Counted from the stretch's first letter, positions 1 to 8,489 are shown. The stretch: DNA of 28,134 bases from JAXFQS01 sp034178815 (GCA_034178815.1 JAXFQS010000089.1:1-28134), one strand, 5' to 3'. Program-made: numbers and translations. The notes: generated by a model not told the origin, from the sequence alone.

Positions 1-249
1 CTCTCCGATGCAGATGGGGATGCGGCCTTTGGCCTCTTCGGGGGTCTGGACGATCTCTATTTTCTGTCCGGTGACTTGTCCGAGGCAGCGGGCGAGGTCT
101 GCGATGGAGGCTTTGAGTCTGGAATCTTTGGTCGGTGGTGCGACGATGACGCACCGGGCCTCTTTTTCGCCCGCCTTGGCGAGCGTCAATTCGCTGCCGT
201 GGGCGCAGAGCGCGGCGGCGGCAAGCAACATAACGAGCATAGTCTTCAC
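1..249 (-). CDS. Secreted DUF4838-like protein, N-terminal fragment
   Basis: This is the first 83 codons of a minus-strand gene that runs off the left edge. Translation from the GTG at 249 gives a short positive N-terminus and a hydrophobic stretch (MLVMLLAAAALCAHG), a Sec signal peptide. A mixed alpha/beta segment follows, in which 'SIADLARCLGQVTGQKIEIV' and 'GRIPICIGE' match the pattern of the GH20/GH67-like N-terminal domain that precedes DUF4838 or alpha-glucuronidase-like barrels. An AAAGG ribosome site lies about 10 nt upstream of the GTG, and a strong promoter lies at 282-310. ATG codons 4 and 7 are alternative starts, but the GTG fits the ribosome site best. The catalytic part is outside the window, so the exact enzyme cannot be named. 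The domain assignment is from memory of family patterns. That a real gene is present is well supported. Confidence 0.72.
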   Translation of the reverse strand, partial: MKTMLVMLLAAAALCAHGSELTLAKAGEKEARCVIVAPPTKDSRLKASIADLARCLGQVTGQKIEIVQTPEEAKGRIPICIGE

Positions 250-281
250 GACGATACCTTTCTATAACATAACCTGATTGG

Positions 282-310
282 AATCTACCATACCCTCCCT
301 TTGGTGTCAA
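282..310 (-). promoter_or_regulatory. Sigma-70-type promoter of the DUF4838-like gene
   Basis: On the minus strand a perfect -35 TTGACA (plus 305-310) is followed after 17 nt by TAGATT (plus 282-287), a TAnnnT-type -10. The predicted transcript starts near 275, giving a leader of about 25 nt that contains the AAAGG ribosome site before the GTG at 249. Confidence 0.6.
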
Positions 311-424
311 GTCTCGGAGGGTGTTCTCGGGCAGGATTTGCGCGGCGGCGGGGAGTTGTTGGCGAGGCGGCAGCCTGCGAATAGAGGGAATAGGGGCGCG
401 GCGGGGCGGGGGAAGGAATTTTAT

Positions 425-453
425 TTGAAAAGCCGCGTCCGATATGGTAGAGT
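425..453 (+). promoter_or_regulatory. Probable promoter of the yeiH-like operon
   Basis: TTGAAA at 425-430 and TAGAGT at 448-453 are separated by 17 nt. The transcript would begin near 460, with a leader of about 33 nt that includes the AGGAG ribosome site at 485-489. The 311-424 stretch between the two divergent promoters is G-rich and shows no other feature I can support. Confidence 0.5.
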
Positions 454-493
454 GGGCGTGAGGTCTTTCGTTTAATAATCCCACAGGAGTTCT

Positions 494-1885
494 ATGTCTC
501 GTCAGCAAGGTCAAGAGGATGTCGTCGTCGCGGAGCGCTTCAAGTGGCGCGATTTGTGGAGCAAGGAGGATTGGCTCTCCATCTGGGGGGCGTTCCTAGT
601 CATTGGCGCGGCGGCGATAGGAGTCTTGACGGGTGGGTTCGACTTTTCCGCCGCGAAGTTCGCCACCTGGGGCTTCCCCTCCGAGGTTGCGGCGCACCCG
701 GGGAAGGTCTGCTCCCTGCTGGGAATTTTCACCCGTCCGCTGGCGGCGAAGTTGCTCCTGACCTACCTTTCGCTCGCGGCCATCTTCACCGTCGGCAACT
801 GGCTTGAGCGCAAGCCCGCGGGACGCTTTCTGGCGGCCTTCACGGGGCTCTTCGCGCTCGTCGCGGTGGTGCGCGTGCTCTCGGCGGAGTTCACCTTCAA
901 CCGCTACCTCGAATACGCCTTCTGGGCGCTACTGTTGGGACTTCTGGTGAGCAATACCGTCAAAGTTCCCGCCTGGCTCAAGCCCGCCCTGCGCACCGAA
1001 TTCTACATCAAGACCGGGCTCGTCATCCTCGGCGCGCAAGTCCTCTTCGGCAACATCCAGAAGTTCGGACTCTACGGGCTCGGAATCGCCTGGGGCGTGA
1101 CCCCCGTGGTCATCATCTTCATGTGGTGGTTCGGCACCCGCCTGCTCAAGATGCGCGAGAAATCCCTCGTCATCACCATAGCCGCCGCCACTTCCGTCTG
1201 CGGCACCTCCGCCGCCATCGCGGCCGCCGCGGCCGCCCGCGCCAAGCGTTCCGACCTCGCCTTCGCGGTCGGAACCTCGCTCATCTTCACCGTGCTGATG
1301 ATGGTCGGTATGCCCTTCTTCATCAAACTCGTGCAGGTAGACCCGATGATTGGCGGCGCGTGGATCGGCGGCACCGTCGACTCCACCGGAGCGGTCGTTT
1401 TGGCGGGCCCGGCCCTGGGCGATCTCGGCGGACAGGTCGCCGCCCTCGTCAAAATGATTCAGAATGTGCTCATCGGATTCGTCGCCCTCGCCATCGCCAT
1501 CTTCTTCACCGCCCGCGTGGATCGCGATCCCGCCGCAAAAGGCGCCGTCGGCATTGGCGAAATCTGGCAGCGCTTCCCCAAATTCATCCTCGGCTTCGTC
1601 GCCGCCTCCCTCATCTTCTCCTTCATTATGATACCCGCCTGCGGCGAAGGCGCAACTAAGGAAATCATCAAAAGCCTGAAGGAATTCCAGAACTGGGCCT
1701 TCGCCCTCGCCTTCACCTCCATCGGGCTGGAGACCAACTTCAAGGAACTCTGCTCCCAAGTTCAAGGCGGCAAACCCTTCCAACTCTATATCGTCGGGCA
1801 GATCTTCAACCTCATCCTCACCTTCCTCGTCTGCTGGCTCCTGCTCAGCGGCCGCTTCTTCCCCATTCCCGTACTCGCCGCCTAG
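494..1885 (+). CDS. YeiH-family putative sulfate exporter
   Basis: This 463-residue polytopic inner-membrane protein belongs to the YeiH/UPF0324 family (putative sulfate exporter family transporters). Family hallmarks are 'FYIKTGLVILGAQVLFGNI' near residue 170, a glycine/alanine-rich helix starting CGTSAAIAAAAAARAKRSDL, and 'GGTVDSTGAVVLAGP' around residues 293-307, with the conserved Asp at 296. About ten or more hydrophobic segments are visible. The N-terminus is longer than the roughly 340-residue E. coli protein: about 100 extra residues carry more membrane segments, as in the longer family members of other phyla. AGGAG sits 4 nt before the ATG. The gene heads a run with only 6 nt to the next gene, followed by glycan-degrading enzymes. 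The substrate is unproven for this family; sulfate or sulfite release from glycan desulfation would suit the neighbourhood (inference). Confidence 0.88.
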   Translation: MSRQQGQEDVVVAERFKWRDLWSKEDWLSIWGAFLVIGAAAIGVLTGGFDFSAAKFATWGFPSEVAAHPGKVCSLLGIFTRPLAAKLLLTYLSLAAIFTVGNWLERKPAGRFLAAFTGLFALVAVVRVLSAEFTFNRYLEYAFWALLLGLLVSNTVKVPAWLKPALRTEFYIKTGLVILGAQVLFGNIQKFGLYGLGIAWGVTPVVIIFMWWFGTRLLKMREKSLVITIAAATSVCGTSAAIAAAAAARAKRSDLAFAVGTSLIFTVLMMVGMPFFIKLVQVDPMIGGAWIGGTVDSTGAVVLAGPALGDLGGQVAALVKMIQNVLIGFVALAIAIFFTARVDRDPAAKGAVGIGEIWQRFPKFILGFVAASLIFSFIMIPACGEGATKEIIKSLKEFQNWAFALAFTSIGLETNFKELCSQVQGGKPFQLYIVGQIFNLILTFLVCWLLLSGRFFPIPVLAA

Positions 1886-1891
1886 CCGCCC

Positions 1892-2170
1892 ATGCCCCGC
1901 CCGATAGCCCTTCTCACCGCCCTCGCGATGGTAGCCGCCACCCTCTGCGCCGCCTTCCTGATGGCCCGCGGCGCAGGTTTGATGGAAGGGCTTGACTTCG
2001 GTTGCGGACAATATTATTATACCGACATCCCGGACTGGACCACGCGCTTCGCCGCCACCCCAGTCAACGCCGGAGCCCCCCTCATTGCCTACGCCCTCGC
2101 CCTCCTTGGCTGGGGTGCGTTGGCGTACTGGATTTGGCTGCGCGTCGACCGGCTGGGCAACAAAGATTGA
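1892..2170 (+). CDS. Small two-helix membrane protein
   Basis: This 92-residue protein has an N-terminal hydrophobic helix (roughly residues 5-28), a polar middle with an aromatic 'QYYYTDIPDW' patch, and a second hydrophobic helix (roughly 63-84) ending in basic residues. It starts 6 nt after the exporter stop codon and ends 6 nt before the esterase/GH43 gene, so it is almost certainly co-transcribed and may be translationally coupled. No Shine-Dalgarno stands out, which fits coupling. The middle loop is probably periplasmic. I do not recognise a named family. Its position suggests an accessory subunit of the YeiH-like transporter, but nothing in the sequence proves that. The frame is C-ending-codon rich like its neighbours, which supports it being real. 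Confidence 0.72.
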   Translation: MPRPIALLTALAMVAATLCAAFLMARGAGLMEGLDFGCGQYYYTDIPDWTTRFAATPVNAGAPLIAYALALLGWGALAYWIWLRVDRLGNKD

Positions 2171-2176
2171 CCCCTC

Positions 2177-4417
2177 ATGAAGACCACGCTCCTAACCTTT
2201 TTGGCACTACCCTTGGCCCTCGCCGCCGCCCCACGGTTCACCCCTGTGGGCGACTGGAGTCTTCGCGTCGAATGCGATGGAATCGAACGGACTTTCGACA
2301 TCGATCGCCCCGCGCTCCGCCGCATTACCGCCGAGCCCGTTCGCCTGAGACCGTGGACCCCCAATGCTTGGGAACAGGCCCGGGGAACTCACCTCAAGGC
2401 TCTTGGCGCCCAAGAATGCAGCGTGGCAGGAGCCATCGACCCCCAGAGCGTCAAGGTCTCCACTCCGGACGGCGAAATCTGCCAACGCGGCGTCGACTGG
2501 GAAATGGACGAAAAACTCGGAATCGTAGGCTATCTCAAAGGCGGACGGCTCGAACAGAATCCCCAGGTGCTGGTCGACTACGCCTACCGTTCCTGCCGTA
2601 TCGACGCCATCGTCCGTAGCGGCGCGCGCCTCGAACTTCTGCGCGGCAAGGAGCAGGTTGCCGTGCCGGCAATCCCCGACCTTGGCGGCAAGACCTTTCT
2701 CGGCACCGTTTACCTCTATGCCGGCATTTCCCGCCTTGATGCCAAGGCCCTTTTCCCCAAACTCGAAGAGCCATCCCAAGTCCCCCGTTTCGGCGTCGGT
2801 GCCATTCGCTTCACCTGCCCGCGAACCTATGAAAAACTTCTGCAGGGCGATAGGGTTAAGATACTTGCCTGGGGTGACTCCGTCACCGAATGCGGCTACC
2901 TCCCTGAACGGGACAAATGGCAGAACCAGTTTATCAGGAGGCTGCGCGAGCGTTTCCCGAAAGCCGACATCGAACTGGTCTCCAACGGCTGGGGCGGGCG
3001 GCGCTCAATCGACTTCCTCAATGCGCCGCAAGCCGACACTAACCATAACTTCAGCGCTTCCGTGCTGGCGCATAAGCCCGATCTAGTTATCAGCGAGTTC
3101 ATCAACGACACAGGGATGAGCCAGAAGGAGTTCGACCGCACTTACGAATGCATCCGCCGCGCCTTCGGGGCGCAGGGGATCGAGTGGATTATTCTCTCCC
3201 CGCACTTTTCAAAGCCCGAGTGGATGGGGGCGAGTTCGAGCACGGGATGCCGTTTTGATGCTGATGCGCGCGACCTAGTCAAGCGCCAAGAGGCCTTTGT
3301 GGGGCGACACAATATTGCCCGTGCGGTGCCTGGATTGCGGTGGGGTCATTTGTGGCGTGAGGGGCGTCCGTACTTGCCTTTGCTGGTCAACAACATCAAT
3401 CATCCCGACGCGGAGGGGATGGGATTCTTTGCCGATGCGCTGATGGATTTGTTCGAGGTCTCCTCAGACGAGGCGAATCCTTGCTTCCCTGGCTGGTATG
3501 CCGATCCGCAAATCCGCCTCTACGGTTCGGCCTACTGGATTTACCCGACAACTTCCCGCCCCTTCTCTGAGCAGACCTATTTGAACTGTTTTTCCTCCAA
3601 GGATCTGCGCCGCTGGACTCGTCACAAGAACATTCTCGCCGCCGACCAAATCTCCTGGGCGCACGCTGCCATTTGGGCGCCCGACGCGGTCGAGAAGGAT
3701 GGGCGGTACTACCTCTTTTTCTCGGCCAACGATCCCTATCCTGTCGAGAGTGATTCGTTGCCCAATCTGAGCGCGCTCCAGGGGCTTTCCGATCCCACCC
3801 CGAGACCGTTTGGGCACGCGAAGTATGGTGGCATCGGCGTGGCTGTCGCCGACCGTCCGGAGGGCCCCTATCGCGACCTCCTCGGCAAGCCCTTGATTGA
3901 TCGGTTTTGGAATGGCGCTCAGCCGATTGACCAGTGCGTTTTCCGCTACGAAGGCTCGTGGTATATGGTCTACGGCGGCTGGGGGCGTTGCAACCTCGTG
4001 CGGCTGGCGGACGACTTCAAGAGCTTGGTTCCTTTCCCAGACGGAGCGCTCTGGAAGCCCTTCACGCCGAAGGAGTACACCGAAGGTTCCGTCCTCTTCG
4101 AGCGCAAGGGACGCTGGTATTTTATGTACTCCCACGGCAACTGGACGGACGCGAGTTACCGCGTGAACTACTCCGTCGGGGCGAGCCCGCTGGGGCCTTT
4201 CGAGTTCAAGGGCGCCATCTTGACCAACCAGCCCGAGATAGCCACCGGCGCCGGGCACCACTCCGTCTTCAGAAAGGCCGGCACCGACGACGAATGGTAC
4301 ATCTGCTACCACCGCCGCCCCGTCGGAGGCCGCGACGGCAACCACCGGGAGGTGTGTATCGACCGCCTCATTTTCAATGAACAAGGCGACATCATTCCAG
4401 TCAAGATGTCGCGCTGA
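2177..4417 (+). CDS. Secreted SGNH esterase-GH43 fusion enzyme
   Basis: This 746-residue secreted enzyme has two catalytic modules. A signal peptide (about residues 1-18) precedes an unassigned beta-rich domain (about 20-215). An SGNH/GDSL esterase follows (about 220-425): GDSVTECG with nucleophile Ser235, the block II glycine in 'NGWGGRRS', block III Asn in 'EFINDTG', and block V 'NNINHPDAEG' with His409. The Asp usually three residues before that His is Asn here. A five-bladed GH43 module (about 437-746) carries the expected triad: Asp443 in 'YADPQI', Asp585 in 'PIDQCVF' and Glu636 in 'YTEGS'. GH43 enzymes are mostly arabinofuranosidases, xylosidases or galactosidases, so the pair probably removes acyl groups and side-chain sugars from the same glycan. 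The linkage cut cannot be read from sequence. It lies in the operon between the small membrane protein and the GH2 gene. Confidence 0.88.
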   Translation: MKTTLLTFLALPLALAAAPRFTPVGDWSLRVECDGIERTFDIDRPALRRITAEPVRLRPWTPNAWEQARGTHLKALGAQECSVAGAIDPQSVKVSTPDGEICQRGVDWEMDEKLGIVGYLKGGRLEQNPQVLVDYAYRSCRIDAIVRSGARLELLRGKEQVAVPAIPDLGGKTFLGTVYLYAGISRLDAKALFPKLEEPSQVPRFGVGAIRFTCPRTYEKLLQGDRVKILAWGDSVTECGYLPERDKWQNQFIRRLRERFPKADIELVSNGWGGRRSIDFLNAPQADTNHNFSASVLAHKPDLVISEFINDTGMSQKEFDRTYECIRRAFGAQGIEWIILSPHFSKPEWMGASSSTGCRFDADARDLVKRQEAFVGRHNIARAVPGLRWGHLWREGRPYLPLLVNNINHPDAEGMGFFADALMDLFEVSSDEANPCFPGWYADPQIRLYGSAYWIYPTTSRPFSEQTYLNCFSSKDLRRWTRHKNILAADQISWAHAAIWAPDAVEKDGRYYLFFSANDPYPVESDSLPNLSALQGLSDPTPRPFGHAKYGGIGVAVADRPEGPYRDLLGKPLIDRFWNGAQPIDQCVFRYEGSWYMVYGGWGRCNLVRLADDFKSLVPFPDGALWKPFTPKEYTEGSVLFERKGRWYFMYSHGNWTDASYRVNYSVGASPLGPFEFKGAILTNQPEIATGAGHHSVFRKAGTDDEWYICYHRRPVGGRDGNHREVCIDRLIFNEQGDIIPVKMSR

Positions 4418-4449
4418 ATCCTAAACACCCAACAGGAGGACTCAAAACA

Positions 4450-6267
4450 ATGAAACTCGTCACCGCCACCGCACTGCTCTGCGCGACGATGGCCTTCTCT
4501 GGCATCCCGCGCCCCGAACATCCTCGCCCGCAATTGGAGCGCGCCGACTGGATCAACCTTAACGGCGATGCCTGGACTTATACCTTCGACTTTGGCCAGT
4601 CCGGGAGCGACGCCGGGCGCGAACTCTTCCGCAGCAAAGGCTTCGCCCAGCGAATCACCGTCCCCTTCTGCCCCGAGTCGAGCCTCTCTGGAGTCGGCCA
4701 CAAAGACTTCATCCCCGCTATGTGGTACCACCGCAAACTCGACCTTCCAGCCGCCTGGGAAGGTAAGAAAATCCTGCTCCACTTCGGCGCGGTCGACTAC
4801 GAAAGCGAAATCTACCTCAATGGCAAGTCCGTCGCCTTCCACTTCGGCGGTACCTCTTCCTTCACCGTCGACCTGACAGCCTACGCCCAAGCCGGCAAGA
4901 GTTATGACCTTGTCGTGCGCGTCAAAGACCAAACCCGGGGCGAAAGCCACCAGCCCCGAGGCAAACAGAGTTCCCACTTCAAATCCGCCGGCTGCCACTA
5001 CACCCGCACCACCGGCATCTGGCAGACCGTCTGGCTCGAAGCCGTCCACCCAGCTGGAATCAAACAGTGCCAGATCGTCCCCGATGTCGACAACTCGCGC
5101 TTCATCTTCACCCCCACCTTCTGGAGCGATAGCCACCCCGCCGCCACCTTCCGCGCCACCCTCAAGGACGAAGACGGGCAAGTCGCCGCCCGCGCCCAAG
5201 CCAAGGCCCTCTCCGGAGTCCCGGCAATCGCCGACCTCAAAAACCCCCGCCTTTGGCAACCGGGCAAACCCTACCTCTACGAGGTGCTCTTTGAACTCGT
5301 CGCCCCCGATGGCAAGGTGCTCGACACCGTCAAGAGTTATGCCGGACTGCGCAAGGTCTCGATAGTCGACGGTCGGATTTGCATCAACAACGAGCCCTGT
5401 TTCCTACGCCTCGTCCTCGATCAGGGTTTCTATCCCGACGGCATTTGGACGGCACCGAGCGATGCGGCGCTTAGGCGCGATATCGAACTTTCCATGGCTG
5501 CGGGCTTCAACGGTGCAAGGCTCCACCAGAAGGTTTTCGAGGAACGATTCCACTACTGGGCTGACAAACTTGGCTACCTGACTTGGGGCGAATCTTCGAG
5601 TTGGGGGTTGAATGTCAATGACCCCTTGTCGGCCCGCAACTTCCTCCCCGAGTGGGCGGAAATCGTCGCGCGCGACCGTAACCACCCCTCCATTATCGCG
5701 TGGACTCCTTTCAACGAAACTTGGGATGTGCGGGATCTAATCCAACATCAGCGGATTCAGAATGACGCCTACCTGCTGACCAAGATGATTGATCCGACCC
5801 GCCCGGTCAATACCGCGAGCGGCGACCTGATGTCGATGACCGACATTTGGGCAATCCACAACTACAGCCGGGCACCGAAACTCAAGGAAATCGATGTGCC
5901 GAAAGACAAGGTCTGGTGCATGCATGCCCATTGGCAGGATGTCGTCTACCACCGCTATCAGGGTCAGCCTTATGTGCTCGACGAGTTTGGCGGGTTGGGC
6001 TGGATCGGCCCAGAACGCAAGAAGGCGGCGGACAATACCTGGGGTTACGGCGCGGGCATCAAGAGTGAAGAGGAGTTCTTCAAGATTCTCAAGGACGAGG
6101 TCGATTTGCTCTTGGGAATGAAGCGTTTGGCGGGGTTCTGCTACACCCAGTTGACGGATGTCGAGCAGGAGCAGAACGGGGTCTACTACTACGACCGGGT
6201 ACCCAAGTTCGCCCCCGAGAAGTTCAAGGCGATCTTCGCTGCGCCGCGTACGGTCGAGGACAACTAG
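4450..6267 (+). CDS. Secreted GH2 family glycosidase
   Basis: This 605-residue enzyme of glycoside hydrolase family 2 (beta-galactosidase, beta-glucuronidase and beta-mannosidase relatives) starts with a signal peptide (residues 1-17). Next come the GH2 sugar-binding jelly roll (about 25-185, with 'MWYHRKLDLP' and 'IYLNGKSV'), an Ig-like domain (about 190-300) and a TIM barrel (about 305-600). The acid/base is Glu423 in 'TPFNETWD' and the nucleophile is Glu512 in 'VLDEFGGLGW'. The short three-domain form, without extra C-terminal domains, matches small secreted GH2 enzymes rather than LacZ. A strong AGGAGG (4434-4439) lies 10 nt before the ATG, only 32 nt after the esterase/GH43 gene. Probable periplasmic or surface processing of oligosaccharides made by its partner; the substrate is not determined. 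Codons shift from C-ending to G-ending near position 5450, inside the gene. Confidence 0.9.
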   Translation: MKLVTATALLCATMAFSGIPRPEHPRPQLERADWINLNGDAWTYTFDFGQSGSDAGRELFRSKGFAQRITVPFCPESSLSGVGHKDFIPAMWYHRKLDLPAAWEGKKILLHFGAVDYESEIYLNGKSVAFHFGGTSSFTVDLTAYAQAGKSYDLVVRVKDQTRGESHQPRGKQSSHFKSAGCHYTRTTGIWQTVWLEAVHPAGIKQCQIVPDVDNSRFIFTPTFWSDSHPAATFRATLKDEDGQVAARAQAKALSGVPAIADLKNPRLWQPGKPYLYEVLFELVAPDGKVLDTVKSYAGLRKVSIVDGRICINNEPCFLRLVLDQGFYPDGIWTAPSDAALRRDIELSMAAGFNGARLHQKVFEERFHYWADKLGYLTWGESSSWGLNVNDPLSARNFLPEWAEIVARDRNHPSIIAWTPFNETWDVRDLIQHQRIQNDAYLLTKMIDPTRPVNTASGDLMSMTDIWAIHNYSRAPKLKEIDVPKDKVWCMHAHWQDVVYHRYQGQPYVLDEFGGLGWIGPERKKAADNTWGYGAGIKSEEEFFKILKDEVDLLLGMKRLAGFCYTQLTDVEQEQNGVYYYDRVPKFAPEKFKAIFAAPRTVEDN

Positions 6268-6281
6268 TTTGTGCCCGCGCG

Positions 6282-6313
6282 CCGGGTTCCCGCGCACCTG
6301 CGGGAGCGCCCGG
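6282..6313 (+). terminator. GC-rich nested hairpin after the GH2 gene
   Basis: Two nested stems lie 15 nt after the GH2 stop: CCGGG (6282-6286) with CCCGG (6309-6313), and CCCGC (6289-6293) with GCGGG (6300-6304) around a 6-nt loop. There is no T tract, so this may be a weak or Rho-assisted terminator or an mRNA 3'-end stabiliser. Confidence 0.45.
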
Positions 6314-7012
6314 TGTGTAGGTCTGCGCCCGAAAGGTTCTTACGATGGTCTCCGGTGGGTGCCTATCCGCGGGCCCTTTTCTTGGGCAGGATCCAAGCGG
6401 TTTGATAGCCACCGCCGAGACCCTGAGATTGCTATGAATCTCCTCCGATTTCGTCCGCTTGTCCGTTCGTTCCTGCTGTCGGGCTGGATGCTTCCCGTGC
6501 AGGCGGCCGCGGCGCGCGCTTCGCTCGTCGGACTTCTTTGGCTGGTTGGGATGTGCCCGCCTGAGAAGGTCATTCTCGATACGGGCAGAGCCAGCGGCTC
6601 CGACGATGCGGGTGCTTTGACCGTGCGGCGCTGGTTGGCGGATCTGGTCGTTTGCGAAATCTTCGGCGTAATCAGTTCGCCGCGCCACAACCGTTCGAAC
6701 GCTGCGGTTGAGTCGTCAACGCCTATTGCCGCCGTCCGGCGATTTCCGTGGGCGGCGTGCGTGGTGCGCTCTGGCGTTCAATTCGCGTGGGGGTGCGGCC
6801 TTCTCTCGGGGTGTTCCGAAGCCGTGCCCGCCGCCGATTCTTTTCTCGGGCGTCGACCGCGGGGCTATCCACGCGAGGCTGTTCGTCGGGCGGGGGCTGA
6901 AGCGCACGGTTGACGGGATGGCTGGTGAATGGAGGATGTAGCCCGCGAAGTTAGGTTGCAAGGATTCGCCCTTGGAGATGTGTAGCTGCGCAAGGCGGCG
7001 GTTGTCAGGATT
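6314..7012. other. Long spacer with no convincing gene
   Basis: About 700 bases separate the GH2 hairpin from the ribosome site of the serine hydrolase gene. Several frames on both strands are open, but high GC explains that. The best candidate, an ATG at 6434 open to 6913 with a hydrophobic start (MNLLRFRPLVRSFLLSG), has no ribosome site and an arginine/serine/cysteine-rich, low-complexity tail that resembles no protein I know. I see no tRNA, insertion-sequence ends or clear promoter. It may be a decayed gene, an untranslated regulatory region or a genome-specific repeat. Confidence 0.4.
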
Positions 7013-7025
7013 GGAGGATGAAAGT

Positions 7026-8489
7026 ATGAAGCAGTGGAACTGTTTGGTAGGCATCTTGCTCCTTGGCTCGGGTATTGCCTGGGCGGAGGGTGATTTCAAT
7101 GCGCTTCCCCGTGCGTCGAGCCCGGAGGCGGAGGGCATCTCCTCGCGCGCCATCCTCGACTACATCGAGGCGTGCGAACGGAATCTGCAGTACTTGCATG
7201 GCTTCGTCCTCGTGCGCCACGGCAAGATTGTCGCCGAAGGCTCCTGGGCGCCCTACGACACCTTGCGCGAGCCGCATATGCTCTATTCGCACAGCAAGAG
7301 TTTCACCTCCACCGCCGTCGGACTGCTTGCCGACGAGGGAAAACTCGACCTTGACGAGCGTCTTGTCGACCTCTTCCCCGAACAGATTCCAGCCGCCCCG
7401 AGCGCCAACCTCCAAGCCCTTCGCATCCGCGATTTGCTGACGATGAACACCGGCGCGGATATCACCGATTCCGAGCGCAAGGACATTGCAGGAGACTGGG
7501 TCAAAGCCATTCTCCACAACCCCATCGACCACCCGCCCGGCACCCGTTTCCGCTACGACTCAGCCGCCACCCATCTGCTTGCCGCCATCGTCGAGAAACG
7601 CACCGGGCGCCCCCTGATGGACTTTCTCGCCGAACGCCTTTTCAAGCCCATCGGCATCGAAAAGGCGTGGAGCACCGTCTCCCCGACAGGCGTTGCCTGC
7701 GGGGGCTGGGGAATGTATATGACCACCCGCGAACTCGCCCGCTTCGGGCTGCTCTACTTGCGGGAAGGGGAGTGGAACGGTCGGCGCATTCTCTCCCCAA
7801 GTTGGGTTCGCCTCGCCACGGCTCGCCATACCGCTTCCGGCCCCAACCGTACCACAGCTGACAGCGGTTCCGACTGGGATCAGGGCTACGGTTTCCAGTT
7901 CTGGCGCTGCCGCCACGACTGCTACCGGGCCGATGGGGCAGGCGGACAGTTTACCCTCGTCATGCCCCACTGCGATGCCGTTCTGAGCGTCCACGCCGGA
8001 CTCGGCCCTATGCAGCTCGAACTCAATCAGGTTTGGCAGAATCTCCTCCCCGCATTCAAGGATCGCCCCCTTCCGGAAGACCCCAAGGCCTACGCCGCGC
8101 TCCAGCAAAAACTCGCCGCGTTGGCCATTCCGCCGCCCCCCGTCGCACCCGACCAGTCCCCCGTCCGCTTCACCGGAACCGCCGCCACCAACCGCTTCGG
8201 AATCGCTGCCTGCACGCTTGAGAAAAAGGCGGACGGAACCTGGCTTTTGCAGACTGGCGGGCGTACCCTCAAGGTCGGCATCAACCGCTGGATTCGCAAC
8301 GAATGGGTCTTCTCCGGAAGCCGCATCGAACCCCTTTTCGCGGCCGTCGGCAAGTGGAACCTCGCCCTCAGCGGCGGCTGGAACAGCAAGGGAGAGTTCA
8401 CCGTCACCTGGATGAACCTCAATGGCCCCCAACGCGATACCTTTGCCATCCTCCCCGACCGCGCCTCGCCGCCCAAGCCGCCCCAATGA
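7026..8489 (+). CDS. Secreted serine hydrolase, class C beta-lactamase fold
   Basis: This 487-residue serine hydrolase belongs to the beta-lactamase/DD-peptidase superfamily (PF00144 type, with EstB-like esterases and class C enzymes). The ATG at 7026 is preferred over one 54 nt upstream because GGAGG (7013-7017) lies 8 nt before it and a clean signal peptide follows (MKQWNCLVGILLLGSGIAWA). The SxxK motif is 'SHSK' with nucleophile Ser88 and base Lys91. The Tyr-x-Asn element appears as Tyr177-Asp-Ser179. The KTG-equivalent is a glycine-rich 'ADGAGGQF'. The catalytic domain ends near residue 345, and a C-terminal part of about 130 residues ('FTGTAATNRFGI' onward) is probably a beta-barrel accessory domain. 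Likely activities are carbohydrate or small-ester hydrolysis rather than antibiotic resistance, given the glycosidase neighbours (inference). It is monocistronic as far as I can see. Confidence 0.85.
   Translation: MKQWNCLVGILLLGSGIAWAEGDFNALPRASSPEAEGISSRAILDYIEACERNLQYLHGFVLVRHGKIVAEGSWAPYDTLREPHMLYSHSKSFTSTAVGLLADEGKLDLDERLVDLFPEQIPAAPSANLQALRIRDLLTMNTGADITDSERKDIAGDWVKAILHNPIDHPPGTRFRYDSAATHLLAAIVEKRTGRPLMDFLAERLFKPIGIEKAWSTVSPTGVACGGWGMYMTTRELARFGLLYLREGEWNGRRILSPSWVRLATARHTASGPNRTTADSGSDWDQGYGFQFWRCRHDCYRADGAGGQFTLVMPHCDAVLSVHAGLGPMQLELNQVWQNLLPAFKDRPLPEDPKAYAALQQKLAALAIPPPPVAPDQSPVRFTGTAATNRFGIAACTLEKKADGTWLLQTGGRTLKVGINRWIRNEWVFSGSRIEPLFAAVGKWNLALSGGWNSKGEFTVTWMNLNGPQRDTFAILPDRASPPKPPQ

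Noticed and set aside
929..2011. A 360-codon minus-strand open frame opposite the YeiH-like gene.
   Set aside because: Its product is an implausible Gly/Glu/Asp-rich string mirroring C-ending codons of the plus-strand gene, while the plus frame encodes a recognised transporter.
6158..6913. A 251-codon plus-strand open frame spanning the end of the GH2 gene and the spacer.
   Set aside because: Its first part is out of frame within GH2 and there is no ribosome site; the later ATG at 6434 also lacks one and the product looks random.
7026..8489. Antibiotic-resistance beta-lactamase.
   Set aside because: The SxxK and Tyr motifs are shared with esterases and peptidases of the fold; the extra C-terminal domain and glycosidase context favour another hydrolase.
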